This document shows, in pieces, positions 54,332 to 62,778 of a stretch of 64,000 bases of DNA; position 1 is the first letter of the stretch; every line of letters begins with the position of its first letter. Made by a program: the position numbers and the translations under genes. Under the pieces are notes generated by a model that was not told the DNA's origin, did no database searches, and saw only the letters and a program-made list of their open reading frames with translations. The DNA is from Chitinophagales bacterium (GTDB lineage Bacteria; Bacteroidota; Bacteroidia; Chitinophagales; Saprospiraceae), in contig JAAFIM010000006.1 in assembly GCA_013297745.1 (NCBI GenBank), forward strand, positions 1 through 64,000, given 5' to 3'.

Positions 54332-55057
54332 ATGCAAAAAACTGCTTTTGAAAAATCTGTTGACGAAAGTTTTAGCGTATTCCACCAGCTGTGGCGTTTG
54401 GCCAAAGCCCCAAGACAAAATGCTTTTAATTATCTGTTTAATAAGAAAAATTTTCCCAAAGCCGAAACTTGGTGCATAGCGGGCGGGCTGATACTTTGGA
54501 TATATTGGGCGGCTTGGACGATTACTACTTTGCTTGTTTGGGCTATGGGCAGCGATTTGGTTATTGAAAGTTTTTTGATAAAAGGCGATTATTTGGCCAA
54601 TGGCCGCATCGGCGAAGCGATGTCTATAGCAGCAGTTGCGGCAGTTTGTATTTTCTTGTTTGGTAGAATAACCGCTCGATTGCTTGGTTATTGTTATCTG
54701 CCCTTGTCTTTACTTTTGTGGGGTGCGCAAAGTTCTCGAACGAGACATATTTATTGGCTACAGTTGATAGCTGCTGTTATTATTTGCCCCATTATAGCGA
54801 TATTGTCAGGTAGGAAACATACTAAAATAATTTGGGGTGAAGGCACGAGCAGGCTGGAAATTTGTACTTGGGTAGATTGGATAAATCCCGATTATAATGA
54901 AGTTATGCTCTATTTTGGTTATCCAATGTCGTTAATTATTGCTTTGGGCGGCTTGCTTATTGCTGTTTTTTATCATAAATATAAACCCCAAATGGATAAA
55001 AATTGGTCTGCCGAGGGTTTGGACTCACATCTTTTGGATGGCGATGCAAATAATTAG
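54332..55057 (+). CDS. Multi-pass membrane protein of unknown function
   Basis: 241 aa with about four membrane helices (about 50-75, 95-115, 120-145, 195-220). A soluble N-terminal part (EKSVDESFSVFHQLWRLAKAPRQNAFNYLF) and a polar C-terminus flank them. No family recognised. It is the last plus-strand gene before the second MITE. Confidence 0.65.
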   Translation: MQKTAFEKSVDESFSVFHQLWRLAKAPRQNAFNYLFNKKNFPKAETWCIAGGLILWIYWAAWTITTLLVWAMGSDLVIESFLIKGDYLANGRIGEAMSIAAVAAVCIFLFGRITARLLGYCYLPLSLLLWGAQSSRTRHIYWLQLIAAVIICPIIAILSGRKHTKIIWGEGTSRLEICTWVDWINPDYNEVMLYFGYPMSLIIALGGLLIAVFYHKYKPQMDKNWSAEGLDSHLLDGDANN

Positions 55058-55165
55058 TTTTTAACAATAAGTTTTATTATGATAAAAAATATGAAAAATT
55101 ATGAGAAATTGTTAAAAAGGTAAAATAGATAGATGGGCGATAATTAGTTGTAAAATTACTTACTA

Positions 55166-55404
55166 ACTGACCTTTCGCAGTATATTTTTCATTTTTTTTA
55201 CAATTAGCTTTTGCAGTTAAATTTTCCTATATGCGCTCAATAGCGTGGGGTTTTATACCCCGCGCGCTGATAAATTTTCCATAAAAAAATAGAAAATATA
55301 ACATTTTTTACCATTTTTGTGCGTGGGGTTTTATACCCCACGCTATTGAGCGCACACTGTTATTTTTTTCAATCTACCAAATTTTTTAACTGCGAAAGGT
55401 CAGT
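55166..55404. mobile_element. 239-bp MITE, copy 2
   Basis: Same element as at 40114 but inverted. Only about three small differences were seen (one T indel, the orientation of one palindrome loop, one substitution). It is flanked by a 9-bp direct repeat TACTTACTA (55157-55165 and 55405-55413), longer than the 5 bp at copy 1. It abuts the stop codon of the minus-strand C39 gene. Confidence 0.9.
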
Positions 55405-56171
55405 TACTTACTAAATTCTATCATCATCCCATCCAATTTGTACAGCTTTTCAAACTCTGTGCGGTTGAGTGTTGATTTCCCCGACAAAGGGTCGCCTATG
55501 ACAAAACTATCCCCTGACTTGCCCAAGACGGTTATAAAATGCCCAAAAGACATCAATTTTACCCCAATGATACTCGGATATTTCAACCCCTCAAAACTGC
55601 TGACTGTACTTAACTTATAATTCAACCCTTTTGCTTTCCCACAGCGCAAAATATACCAAATTTCTGTGCCGCTGCTGCAACTGTAGCTATTTTTTGCCAA
55701 CTCGTATTCGCTCGTTTCTATCCCGTAATATCTTAAAATACTCGCCAAACTGCTCGGGCCACAAGTGGCGGGCGTGGATTGGATGCAAACGTCGTCTTTC
55801 CACTCGCTAATCTGTCGGATGGTTAATGGTCTGATTATAGGTTTTATAAACGGTATCAAAACCAGCGCAAGGGCGGGAGTTATTAGGAAAATTTTGCTCT
55901 TGTGGTCGCTCAATAACCCAAAAAATAACCCGAAAAATGCAACGGAAATTTCCATCCCCGATATTGTTCTAAAATTAATATACCAATTGGGTAGTTTTAT
56001 CAGATGAAAATAGTATAAAATCATCGATAAAGCGGGCAGGCAGTATATAAAGGTTAAAAGTAGCAAAAAATACCCACTTTTTTTAGCAATTTTACCAATT
56101 AGGAAAAAACCAACTAAGTATAAAACAACAGCTAAAAAAAGGCTAACGAATAGGTTTGGGTTTACGTTCAT
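55404..56171 (-). CDS. Membrane protein with a peptidase C39-like domain
   Basis: 255 aa. The N-terminal half has about four membrane helices, and the C-terminal half (about 125-255) is a C39-type cysteine peptidase: QSTPATCGPSSL (catalytic Cys), MSFGHFITVLG (His) and VIGDPLSG (Asp). C39 peptidases usually sit on bacteriocin ABC transporters and cut double-Gly leaders, but no ABC domain or bacteriocin is seen here. The stop codon uses the last base of the adjacent MITE, so the native C-terminus may have been longer. Confidence 0.75.
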   Translation of the reverse strand: MNVNPNLFVSLFLAVVLYLVGFFLIGKIAKKSGYFLLLLTFIYCLPALSMILYYFHLIKLPNWYINFRTISGMEISVAFFGLFFGLLSDHKSKIFLITPALALVLIPFIKPIIRPLTIRQISEWKDDVCIQSTPATCGPSSLASILRYYGIETSEYELAKNSYSCSSGTEIWYILRCGKAKGLNYKLSTVSSFEGLKYPSIIGVKLMSFGHFITVLGKSGDSFVIGDPLSGKSTLNRTEFEKLYKLDGMMIEFSK

Positions 56172-56204
56172 AAATTATACAATTTGTTGATTGTTAATAT
56201 ATTA

Positions 56205-56245
56205 TAAAAAAAACTCCTTCGCCAACAGTACGGGCAAAGGAGTTT
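56205..56245 (-). terminator. Terminator after the UbiA-family gene (minus strand)
   Basis: Stem AAACTCCTT-GCC/GGC-AAAGGAGTTT with A-runs (T-runs on the minus strand), 24 bases after the stop at 56269. Confidence 0.75.
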
Positions 56246-56268
56246 TTTTTATGCGCTAAAAAATCATT

Positions 56269-57180
56269 TTATACAAAAAACAACCAGCCCAAGCCCAGCA
56301 AAAAATAAATTTTCAACCATAAACTCAAGCGGTGGAAATCAGCTTGGGAGTTAGATTTATACATTTTCCAACCCAAAAACAAGAGCGGAAAACACAAAGC
56401 CCAACCCAAATAAACCGCTCCCCAATGGTTGGCTTTTACCCAATAGAGCCAAGAAATTCCCCCCAAAGCCAAAGCCGATAACACACCCAAAATAGCGGAT
56501 ACGTTTTTGACCGCGACAGTTCCCCACGCTACAGCGGCCGTGTTCAAACCCGTTTCTTGGTCGCCTTTTATATCCTCTGCCGTTTTTATCAACTCCCGAA
56601 TGAGCGAAACGACGAACACAAAAGGGCTAAATTCGTACAAAAAGCGCAGATAATAATCGGGATAATGGGTTGGGGATAGTTTGCCAAAAAATAAATTGGG
56701 TTCTAAAACCACCACTTGCCAGAATTGGGCTACAGTGAGCGCAGCGATTAACAAATTCCCTAATAAAGGTATTTTTTTGAGATAACGCGCGTACGCATAC
56801 AAGCCCAACATACAAGCCAACAACCACAAAGCGAAGTTTTGATTGAGCATCAAACCACTAACTATAGCCGTTACGTTCGCAAAACCATAACCTATCATCG
56901 CTTCGCTGCCGCTGATTTTTTGCCCGATAATTTGCTTTTCGGGGCGGTTGATTTGGTCGGTTTTTATATCAAAATAATCGTTGATAATATAACCTCCAGC
57001 GGCTACCAACAGCAGACATTGAACCGCCAAAATATGTTTATCGACGGTCAGGCTCAAAAATTCAAAATTTGCTCCAGCCAAAGGCGCGATTAGGAAAAAA
57101 TAAACTAAAAATTGCGCCCCCAACATTATCAATAAATTCAGCCCGCGCACCATAGCGAGCCAATGTTTAATCTCTTTCAT
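56269..57180 (-). CDS. UbiA family prenyltransferase
   Basis: 303 aa with about eight membrane helices. Both Asp-rich motifs are present: NDYFDIKTDQINRPEKQ (about 67-83) and EDIKGDQETGLNT (about 217-229). It attaches a polyprenyl chain to an acceptor; Bacteroidota members are often annotated as geranylgeranylglycerol-phosphate synthase-like, but the acceptor cannot be told here. It is 15 bases from the epimerase gene and probably in one operon with it. Confidence 0.88.
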   Translation of the reverse strand: MKEIKHWLAMVRGLNLLIMLGAQFLVYFFLIAPLAGANFEFLSLTVDKHILAVQCLLLVAAGGYIINDYFDIKTDQINRPEKQIIGQKISGSEAMIGYGFANVTAIVSGLMLNQNFALWLLACMLGLYAYARYLKKIPLLGNLLIAALTVAQFWQVVVLEPNLFFGKLSPTHYPDYYLRFLYEFSPFVFVVSLIRELIKTAEDIKGDQETGLNTAAVAWGTVAVKNVSAILGVLSALALGGISWLYWVKANHWGAVYLGWALCFPLLFLGWKMYKSNSQADFHRLSLWLKIYFLLGLGWLFFV

Positions 57181-57195
57181 TTTTATCTTTTGCTG

Positions 57196-58200
57196 CTAAA
57201 CGCCCCAACTTCCATATTGTTTAAAAAAAGCTACAGTTTGCGCCAAGCCCGTTTTGAAATCAAACAAGGGTTCATATCCCAACAATTCCCTTGCGCGGCT
57301 TATATCGGCTTTGCTAAACACAATATCGCCCTCGCGTGCTGCTCTAAAAGTGGCTTGTTTTTGAAACTCTGGCAACAAATCGGCTATGGCTTGGTATAAT
57401 TCCATAACGGTAAAATTTCCCCCGCAACCTATGTTATAAATCTGGTTGATAGCTGCTGGATTGTCTGTGAGCATCGCTTTTACGTTGGCTTGCACCACAT
57501 TCTCTACAAAGGTAAAATCGCGCGATTGCTCGCCTTTGCCGTTGATGAATAAATCTTTATCCTGCAAAAAAGCTTCTATAAACAGGGGAATAACCGCCGC
57601 ATAAACCCCTTTGGGGCTTTGTCGTGGGCCAAAAACGTTGAAATAGCGAAAACCCATATATTCTATCCCGTAAAGCTGGGAGAAGATATTGCCCATAATT
57701 TCGTTGCTTTGTTTGCTAAATCCATACGGGCTAATCGGGGCTGGAGTTAGCGTTTCTGTGTGTAAATTGGTTTTTTGTACCCCATAAATGGAAGAAGAGG
57801 ACGCAAAAACTATCCTTTTTACCCCCAAATCGCGCGCTGCCATCACGACGGTAGAAAATCCTTCCACGTTATTGCGGAATGTAGCCGAAGGGTTGGCCAC
57901 AGAGCGCGGCACACTGCCCAAAGCCGCTTGGTTGCAAATTACGTCAATTCCCTCGCAGGCTTTTTGCATAGCCGCCAAGTCGGTAATGTCAGCTTCTATA
58001 AACTCAAATCGCTCGTATTGGCGCAAATAATCAATGTTTTGGCGCAAGCCCGTTAGAAAATTATCCACCACAACCACCCGTTTGGCTTGGTGCTGAAGCA
58101 AATACTCGGCTATATGCGAACCCACAAAACCCGCTCCGCCCGTGATTAAAAAGCTGGTGTTTGCCAATTTGTCGTTGTGGTAAATATGTGTATATTTCAT
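57196..58200 (-). CDS. NAD-dependent sugar-nucleotide epimerase (UDP-GlcNAc 4-epimerase type)
   Basis: 334 aa, short-chain dehydrogenase fold. GGAGFVGSHIAEYLL binds NAD. Ser is in ASSSSIYG, and the catalytic Tyr and Lys are in SPYGFSKQSNE (about 155-165). The NAALGSVPRSVANP segment is characteristic of the WbpP/TviC group, suggesting interconversion of UDP-GlcNAc and UDP-GalNAc or their uronic acids for surface glycans. Confidence 0.9.
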   Translation of the reverse strand: MKYTHIYHNDKLANTSFLITGGAGFVGSHIAEYLLQHQAKRVVVVDNFLTGLRQNIDYLRQYERFEFIEADITDLAAMQKACEGIDVICNQAALGSVPRSVANPSATFRNNVEGFSTVVMAARDLGVKRIVFASSSSIYGVQKTNLHTETLTPAPISPYGFSKQSNEIMGNIFSQLYGIEYMGFRYFNVFGPRQSPKGVYAAVIPLFIEAFLQDKDLFINGKGEQSRDFTFVENVVQANVKAMLTDNPAAINQIYNIGCGGNFTVMELYQAIADLLPEFQKQATFRAAREGDIVFSKADISRARELLGYEPLFDFKTGLAQTVAFFKQYGSWGV

Positions 58201-58235
58201 CTGTTTTTAGCTGTTTTTTTGGTATAAAATGCGCG

Positions 58236-58243
58236 CAAAGGTA
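58236..58243 (-). promoter_or_regulatory. -7 element for the epimerase-UbiA operon
   Basis: Minus strand reads TACCTTTG, 36 bases upstream of the start at 58200. Confidence 0.6.
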
Positions 58244-58656
58244 AGCAAATTTTGAAAATACCCATTTTTTATTCGGATAAAATAATAAAACAAAAAATTG
58301 TAACTTTTTTTTCAGCGTTTCGTATAATAATAGTATTAAATTTCTCTGCTTGCTAAATTTTTAGACACATTATAATTTTTTTTATCTACAACTATCTACC
58401 GACTTTTGGCATTTTTGGTATAATGTAACTAATTGATTTTTAAGGGTTTAAAAAACGGGAATAAATTTTACTACCTTAACAAATCTTTTCAAAGAAAAAA
58501 ATTTTTTATTCAAAAACATTCTCCGAACTTTGCAGTCGCTTTAATCAATCTTAATAAAGAGCAAAGTTTATACTATTGAAAATAAGCGTTTTAGCTTAAA
58601 ATTGCAATAATTTGTTTGAAAAATAATTTTAAAATTCTATCAAAAAAATATCAATT
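58244..58656. other. AT-rich divergent intergenic region
   Basis: 413 bases between the epimerase promoter and nrdB, without any open frame I would call. It should hold the nrdB promoter; the best candidate is the degenerate box GAACTTTG at 58525-58532. No convincing NrdR palindrome was found. Confidence 0.5.
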
Positions 58657-59631
58657 ATGCCCACTAACGAACCAATTTTGCAAGAAAATCCCCAACGCTT
58701 TGTGCTGTTTCCCATCCAATATCCACAGATTTGGCAAATGAGGAAAAAAGCCTTAGCTTCCTTTTGGACTGCCGACGAAATAGACCTACAAGCCGACCTA
58801 CAGGATTGGCAAAACCGCCTGAACGAACAAGAGCGTTTTTTTATCAAACACGTTTTAGCTTTTTTTGCCGCTAGCGATGGGATTGTGAACGAAAATTTGG
58901 CTATCAATTTCTACAAAGAGATACAAATACCAGAAGCGCGCTCTTTCTACGCCAACCAGATACAGATGGAAGACATACATTCGGAAACTTACAGCTTGTT
59001 GATTGATACTTATATCCAAAACCCAGAGGAAAAGGAAAAATTACTCAACGCGATAGAAACTACCCCTTGCGTGCAGAAAAAAGCGAATTGGGCTTTGCGC
59101 TGGATAAACAACGCGCCGAGTTTTGCGCATCGTTTGGTGGCTTTTGCGGCTGTAGAGGGCATATTTTTTTCTGGTAGCTTTTGCGCCATTTATTGGCTGA
59201 AAAAACGCGGACTGATGCCAGGGCTGACTTTTAGCAATGAGTTGATAAGCCGCGACGAGGGTATGCACTGCGATTTTGCCTGTTTGTTGTACAGTATGTT
59301 GAACGAAAAATTGCCTTTGACCGAATTACAAGATATTATAAAAGAAGCGGTTGAGTACGAAAAAGAGTTTGTTTCTTCAGCTTTGCCCGTTTCGTTGATA
59401 GGTATGAACGCCCAATTGATGTGCCAATACATAGAATTTGTAGCCGACCGTTTGCTTTTGTCTTTGGGTTCGGAAAAAATCTACAACGCCAGCAACCCTT
59501 TCCCGTTTATGGAGATGATTTCATTACAGGGCAAAACCAATTTTTTTGAGAAAAGAGTGGGTGATTATCAAAAATCGGGGGTTATGGCTACCCGCGACAA
59601 GCAAGTTTTTTCCTTAGAGGAGGATTTCTAA
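58657..59631 (+). CDS. nrdB: Ribonucleotide reductase small subunit
   Basis: 324 aa, class I. Metal ligands are visible: Glu in [13 protein letters not shown] with the radical Tyr four after the His (ExxHxxxY, about 105-112), [14 protein letters not shown] before it, and a second ExxH-type set in [12 protein letters not shown] (about 205). It holds the di-iron tyrosyl radical that starts NDP reduction by NrdA. It is first in the operon, an order (B before A) common in Bacteroidota. Confidence 0.96.
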   Translation: MPTNEPILQENPQRFVLFPIQYPQIWQMRKKALASFWTADEIDLQADLQDWQNRLNEQERFFIKHVLAFFAASDGIVNENLAINFYKEIQIPEARSFYANQIQMEDIHSETYSLLIDTYIQNPEEKEKLLNAIETTPCVQKKANWALRWINNAPSFAHRLVAFAAVEGIFFSGSFCAIYWLKKRGLMPGLTFSNELISRDEGMHCDFACLLYSMLNEKLPLTELQDIIKEAVEYEKEFVSSALPVSLIGMNAQLMCQYIEFVADRLLLSLGSEKIYNASNPFPFMEMISLQGKTNFFEKRVGDYQKSGVMATRDKQVFSLEEDF

Positions 59632-59650
59632 AATTTAAAAATCAAAAATT

Positions 59651-59965
59651 ATGCAAAATACAACCCATAAAAACTTACACTACGCTATCCAAAACGGTTT
59701 GTTGATAGAATTTAACTACAACAACGAAGGCGTGCGCGTGGCAGAACCTTTTTGCTTGGGGCGCAGCACAGCGGGCAATATCATCTTGCGCGGGTTTCAA
59801 CTGCGCGGCTACAGCCACACTATCACTCCAGAGTGGAAATTGTTTGATTTGGCAAAAGTTACCGATTTGAAAGTGCTTTCTGAAAGTTTTGAGGCGACCC
59901 TGCGCGAAAATTACCACGTGGGGGATAAAGCGATGGAAACGATTTTTATCCAAGTTTATTTCTAA
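59651..59965 (+). CDS. WYL-like small protein between nrdB and nrdA
   Basis: 104 aa. A single WYL-like fold: IEFNYNNEGVRVAEPFCLGRSTAGNIILRGFQ, then EWKLFDLAKVTDLKVL, in the order seen in WYL domains, but without the helix-turn-helix normally present in such regulators. Start 19 bases after nrdB, and a terminator-like hairpin follows. It could be a ligand-sensing protein acting on the reductase operon; that is inference. Confidence 0.6.
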   Translation: MQNTTHKNLHYAIQNGLLIEFNYNNEGVRVAEPFCLGRSTAGNIILRGFQLRGYSHTITPEWKLFDLAKVTDLKVLSESFEATLRENYHVGDKAMETIFIQVYF

Positions 59966-59992
59966 GCACGCATTAACGCAAATTTTTTATTC

Positions 59993-60025
59993 AGAACACA
60001 GGATTTTTCTGTGTTCTATTTTTTT
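59993..60025 (+). terminator. Hairpin between the WYL-like gene and nrdA
   Basis: Perfect 9-bp stem AGAACACAG/CTGTGTTCT with a 7-base loop and seven T. It would make nrdA depend on its own promoter or on readthrough. Confidence 0.85.
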
Positions 60026-60084
60026 CCCCTTTTTTAGCATTTTCTCTATTTTTATACCAATAATCAGCTAATTTTTAACAATTT

Positions 60085-62469
60085 ATGAAAGTTATCAAAC
60101 GCAACGGACAGCCCGAAGAGGTTAGTTTTGATAAAATCAAGAACAGAATTGCCAACCTTTCTGAAGGTTTGAACGAGCAATTTGTGGATATAGACGAGGT
60201 TAGCAAGCGGGTTATAGCTGGTCTATACGATAAAGTTACCACTACAGCTTTGGATAATTTGGCGGCAGAAACAGCAGCTTCTTTGGCGGCTCAACACCCC
60301 GATTATGGGATTTTGGCGGCGCGGATAGCAGTTTCTAATCTTCATAAAAATACTTCAGATAGCTTTTCGCAAACTGTAGCCCAATTGCACGCCAATATAG
60401 ACGCGCACAGCAACCAACCCGCGCCTTTGATTTCGTACGAAACCGCCCGCGTGGTAGCCAAATACGCCGATATTTTGGATGCGGCTATGCGCGAACACCA
60501 AAAGCGCGATTTTGAGTTTGATTTTTTCGGGTTCAAAACTTTAGAGCGTTCTTATCTGCTCAAAATCAACGATAAAATTGTAGAACGTCCCCAATATATG
60601 TTCTTGCGGGTAGCTTTGGGCATACACGGAGAGGATATTAAAGCAGCGTTGGAAACTTATAATCTAATGGCCGAAAAATGGTTTATACACGCCACACCAA
60701 CCCTATTCAACGGGGGAACGCCCCGCGCTAATTATTCCTCTTGTTATCTGTTGGCTATGACTGACGATTCTATCACGGGGATTTTTGAAACGCTGGCTCG
60801 CTGCGCCAAAATTTCTCAAGCTGCTGGTGGTATTGGGGTGAATATCCACAATATCCGCGCCAAAGGAAGTTATATCAAAGGCACAGGGGGCAATTCAAGC
60901 GGTATAGTGCCTATGTTGCGGGTTTATAACGATACAGCCCGTTATGTAGACCAAGGCGGCAACAAGCGCAAGGGTGCTTTTGCTGTGTATTTAGAGCCTT
61001 GGCACGCGGATATTTTTGACTTTTTGGAACTCAAGAAAAATCACGGCAAAGAGGAGCAACGCGCCCGCGACTTATTTTATGCGCTTTGGATTCCCGATTT
61101 GTTTATGGAAAGGGTAGAAGCCGACGCAGATTGGACTTTGATGTGTCCCAATGAATGCCCGCGTTTGTACGAAACCCACGGCGCAGAGTTTGAGGCTTTA
61201 TATTTGGCTTACGAAAAAGCGGGCAAAGGGCGCAAAACTATCCCAGCGCGCGAACTTTGGACGGCTATTTTATCCTCGCAGATAGAAACGGGAACGCCTT
61301 ATATGTTGTATAAAGACCAAGCCAATGCTAAATCTAACCAGCAAAATTTGGGTACAATCCGCAGCAGTAACCTTTGCACGGAGATTATTCAATACACTTC
61401 AGCGGACGAGGTAGCCGTTTGTAATCTGGCTTCTATTTCTTTGCCCAAATATGTTATCAATGGCGAATTTAACCACGAAAAATTGGTGGAAGTGGTGCGC
61501 GTTGTTACCCGCAATTTGAACAAAATTATAGATATTAACCATTATCCTGTTCCCGAAGCACAAAATTCTAACTTCCGCCATCGCCCCATTGGTATTGGCG
61601 TGCAGGGTTTGGCTGATGTGTTTATGAAGCTAAAAATGCCCTTTGATAGCTCGCAAGCTAAACAATTGAACAAGGATATTTTTGAAACTATCTACTATGC
61701 GGCAGTTTCTGAATCTTGCCAATTGGCTAAAATACACGGTGCTTACAGTTCTTTTGTGGGTTCGCCCGCCTCTAAGGGAATTTTGCAGTTTGATATGTGG
61801 AATGTGCAACCTTCAACCCGTTGGGATTGGCAAACGCTCAAAAACGAGATACAAGCCTACGGTATGCGGAATAGTTTGCTGCTTGCGCCTATGCCTACAG
61901 CTTCCACTTCGCAAATTTTGGGCAATAATGAATGTTTTGAACCTTATACCTCCAACATCTACACCCGCCGCACACTTTCGGGCGAGTATGTGGTGGTGAA
62001 TAAGCATTTATTAAACGATTTGATAGAACAAGGGCTTTGGAGCGAAGAACTGCGCGAAATGTTGATAGCTTCCAACGGTTCGGTTCAAAACATAGAGGGT
62101 TTATCCGAAGAAACCAAACAATTGTATAAAACTGCTTACGAAATTCGTCAACGAGATATTATAGATATGGCAGCTGATAGGGGCGCATTTATCTGCCAAT
62201 CGCAAAGTTTGAACCTGTTTGTAGAAAATCCCAACTTTGCCAAACTAACCTCTATGCACTTCCACGCTTGGCGCAAAGGGCTAAAAACGGGCTTGTATTA
62301 TCTGCGTTCCAAAGCAGCAGCCGACCCGATAAAATTCACCCTTTCGGGCAAGTACCAGCAAAAATTTGCCAACACTCAAGCGCAAGAAGCGAGCATACAA
62401 GAACAAGCCGCTAATGAATTGGCTTGTAGTTTGGATAATCCAGATGATTGTGTAATGTGCAGCGCGTAA
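60085..62469 (+). CDS. nrdA: Ribonucleotide reductase large subunit
   Basis: 794 aa, class I. One N-terminal ATP-cone ([18 protein letters not shown], about 1-90) for dATP control. Active-site residues: Cys in [10 protein letters not shown] (about 217), NLCTEI (Asn, Cys, Glu, about 430-435), Cys in VAVCNLASI, and Tyr pair region near 720. The C-terminal swinging tail ends DDCVMCSA with the redox Cys pair. It reduces ribonucleotides to deoxyribonucleotides with NrdB. The strong hairpin at 59993 separates it from nrdB. Confidence 0.96.
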   Translation: MKVIKRNGQPEEVSFDKIKNRIANLSEGLNEQFVDIDEVSKRVIAGLYDKVTTTALDNLAAETAASLAAQHPDYGILAARIAVSNLHKNTSDSFSQTVAQLHANIDAHSNQPAPLISYETARVVAKYADILDAAMREHQKRDFEFDFFGFKTLERSYLLKINDKIVERPQYMFLRVALGIHGEDIKAALETYNLMAEKWFIHATPTLFNGGTPRANYSSCYLLAMTDDSITGIFETLARCAKISQAAGGIGVNIHNIRAKGSYIKGTGGNSSGIVPMLRVYNDTARYVDQGGNKRKGAFAVYLEPWHADIFDFLELKKNHGKEEQRARDLFYALWIPDLFMERVEADADWTLMCPNECPRLYETHGAEFEALYLAYEKAGKGRKTIPARELWTAILSSQIETGTPYMLYKDQANAKSNQQNLGTIRSSNLCTEIIQYTSADEVAVCNLASISLPKYVINGEFNHEKLVEVVRVVTRNLNKIIDINHYPVPEAQNSNFRHRPIGIGVQGLADVFMKLKMPFDSSQAKQLNKDIFETIYYAAVSESCQLAKIHGAYSSFVGSPASKGILQFDMWNVQPSTRWDWQTLKNEIQAYGMRNSLLLAPMPTASTSQILGNNECFEPYTSNIYTRRTLSGEYVVVNKHLLNDLIEQGLWSEELREMLIASNGSVQNIEGLSEETKQLYKTAYEIRQRDIIDMAADRGAFICQSQSLNLFVENPNFAKLTSMHFHAWRKGLKTGLYYLRSKAAADPIKFTLSGKYQQKFANTQAQEASIQEQAANELACSLDNPDDCVMCSA

Positions 62470-62492
62470 TTTTTGATTACTGTTATCTGATA

Positions 62493-62526
62493 AAAAATCT
62501 CGGCTCACAAGGTCGGGATTTTTTTC
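62493..62526 (+). terminator. Terminator of nrdA
   Basis: AAAATCTCGGC pairs with GTCGGGATTTT (one wobble), followed by a T run. Confidence 0.8.
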
Positions 62527-62581
62527 TTATGTTAAGTCAGTATTAAATTTTTAAAATCTAATTACTTTTTTTATAAAAAAT

Positions 62582-62612
62582 TTGGTGATATAAAAAAATC
62601 GTTTTAACTTTG
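62582..62612 (+). promoter_or_regulatory. Promoter of the final lipoprotein gene
   Basis: TTG at 62582-62584 and TAACTTTG at 62605-62612, spaced by 20 bases. It leaves a 5' UTR of about 160 bases that holds the attenuator described next. Confidence 0.7.
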
Positions 62613-62681
62613 CCTCGTCAATATGAAAATGCTGGCCAGCGCACCCGCTTACGTGGGAACTTTTCTTTTGGCAACTAATCA

Positions 62682-62739
62682 TTGCATAGCGCGTTCTGTT
62701 ACAGAATTGTTTGCTATGCAAACAATTCTACTTTTTTTT
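62682..62739 (+). promoter_or_regulatory. Putative transcription attenuator in the leader
   Basis: AGAATTGTTTG (62703-62713) pairs perfectly with CAAACAATTCT (62719-62729), closing a CTATG loop, and eight T follow at 62732-62739: a strong terminator before the coding region. An upstream TTGCATAGC (62682-62690) pairs perfectly with GCTATGCAA (62713-62721), which would break that stem, so the two structures exclude each other. A 41-codon frame (62623-62748) spans the region and might be a leader peptide. Confidence 0.6.
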
Positions 62740-62778
62740 AAAATCTAAAAATTTTTTTAAAACAAAAACAGCACTAAA

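Noticed and set aside
62623-62748. 41-codon frame as an independent gene
   Set aside because: It spans the attenuator stems and T run; at most a leader peptide.
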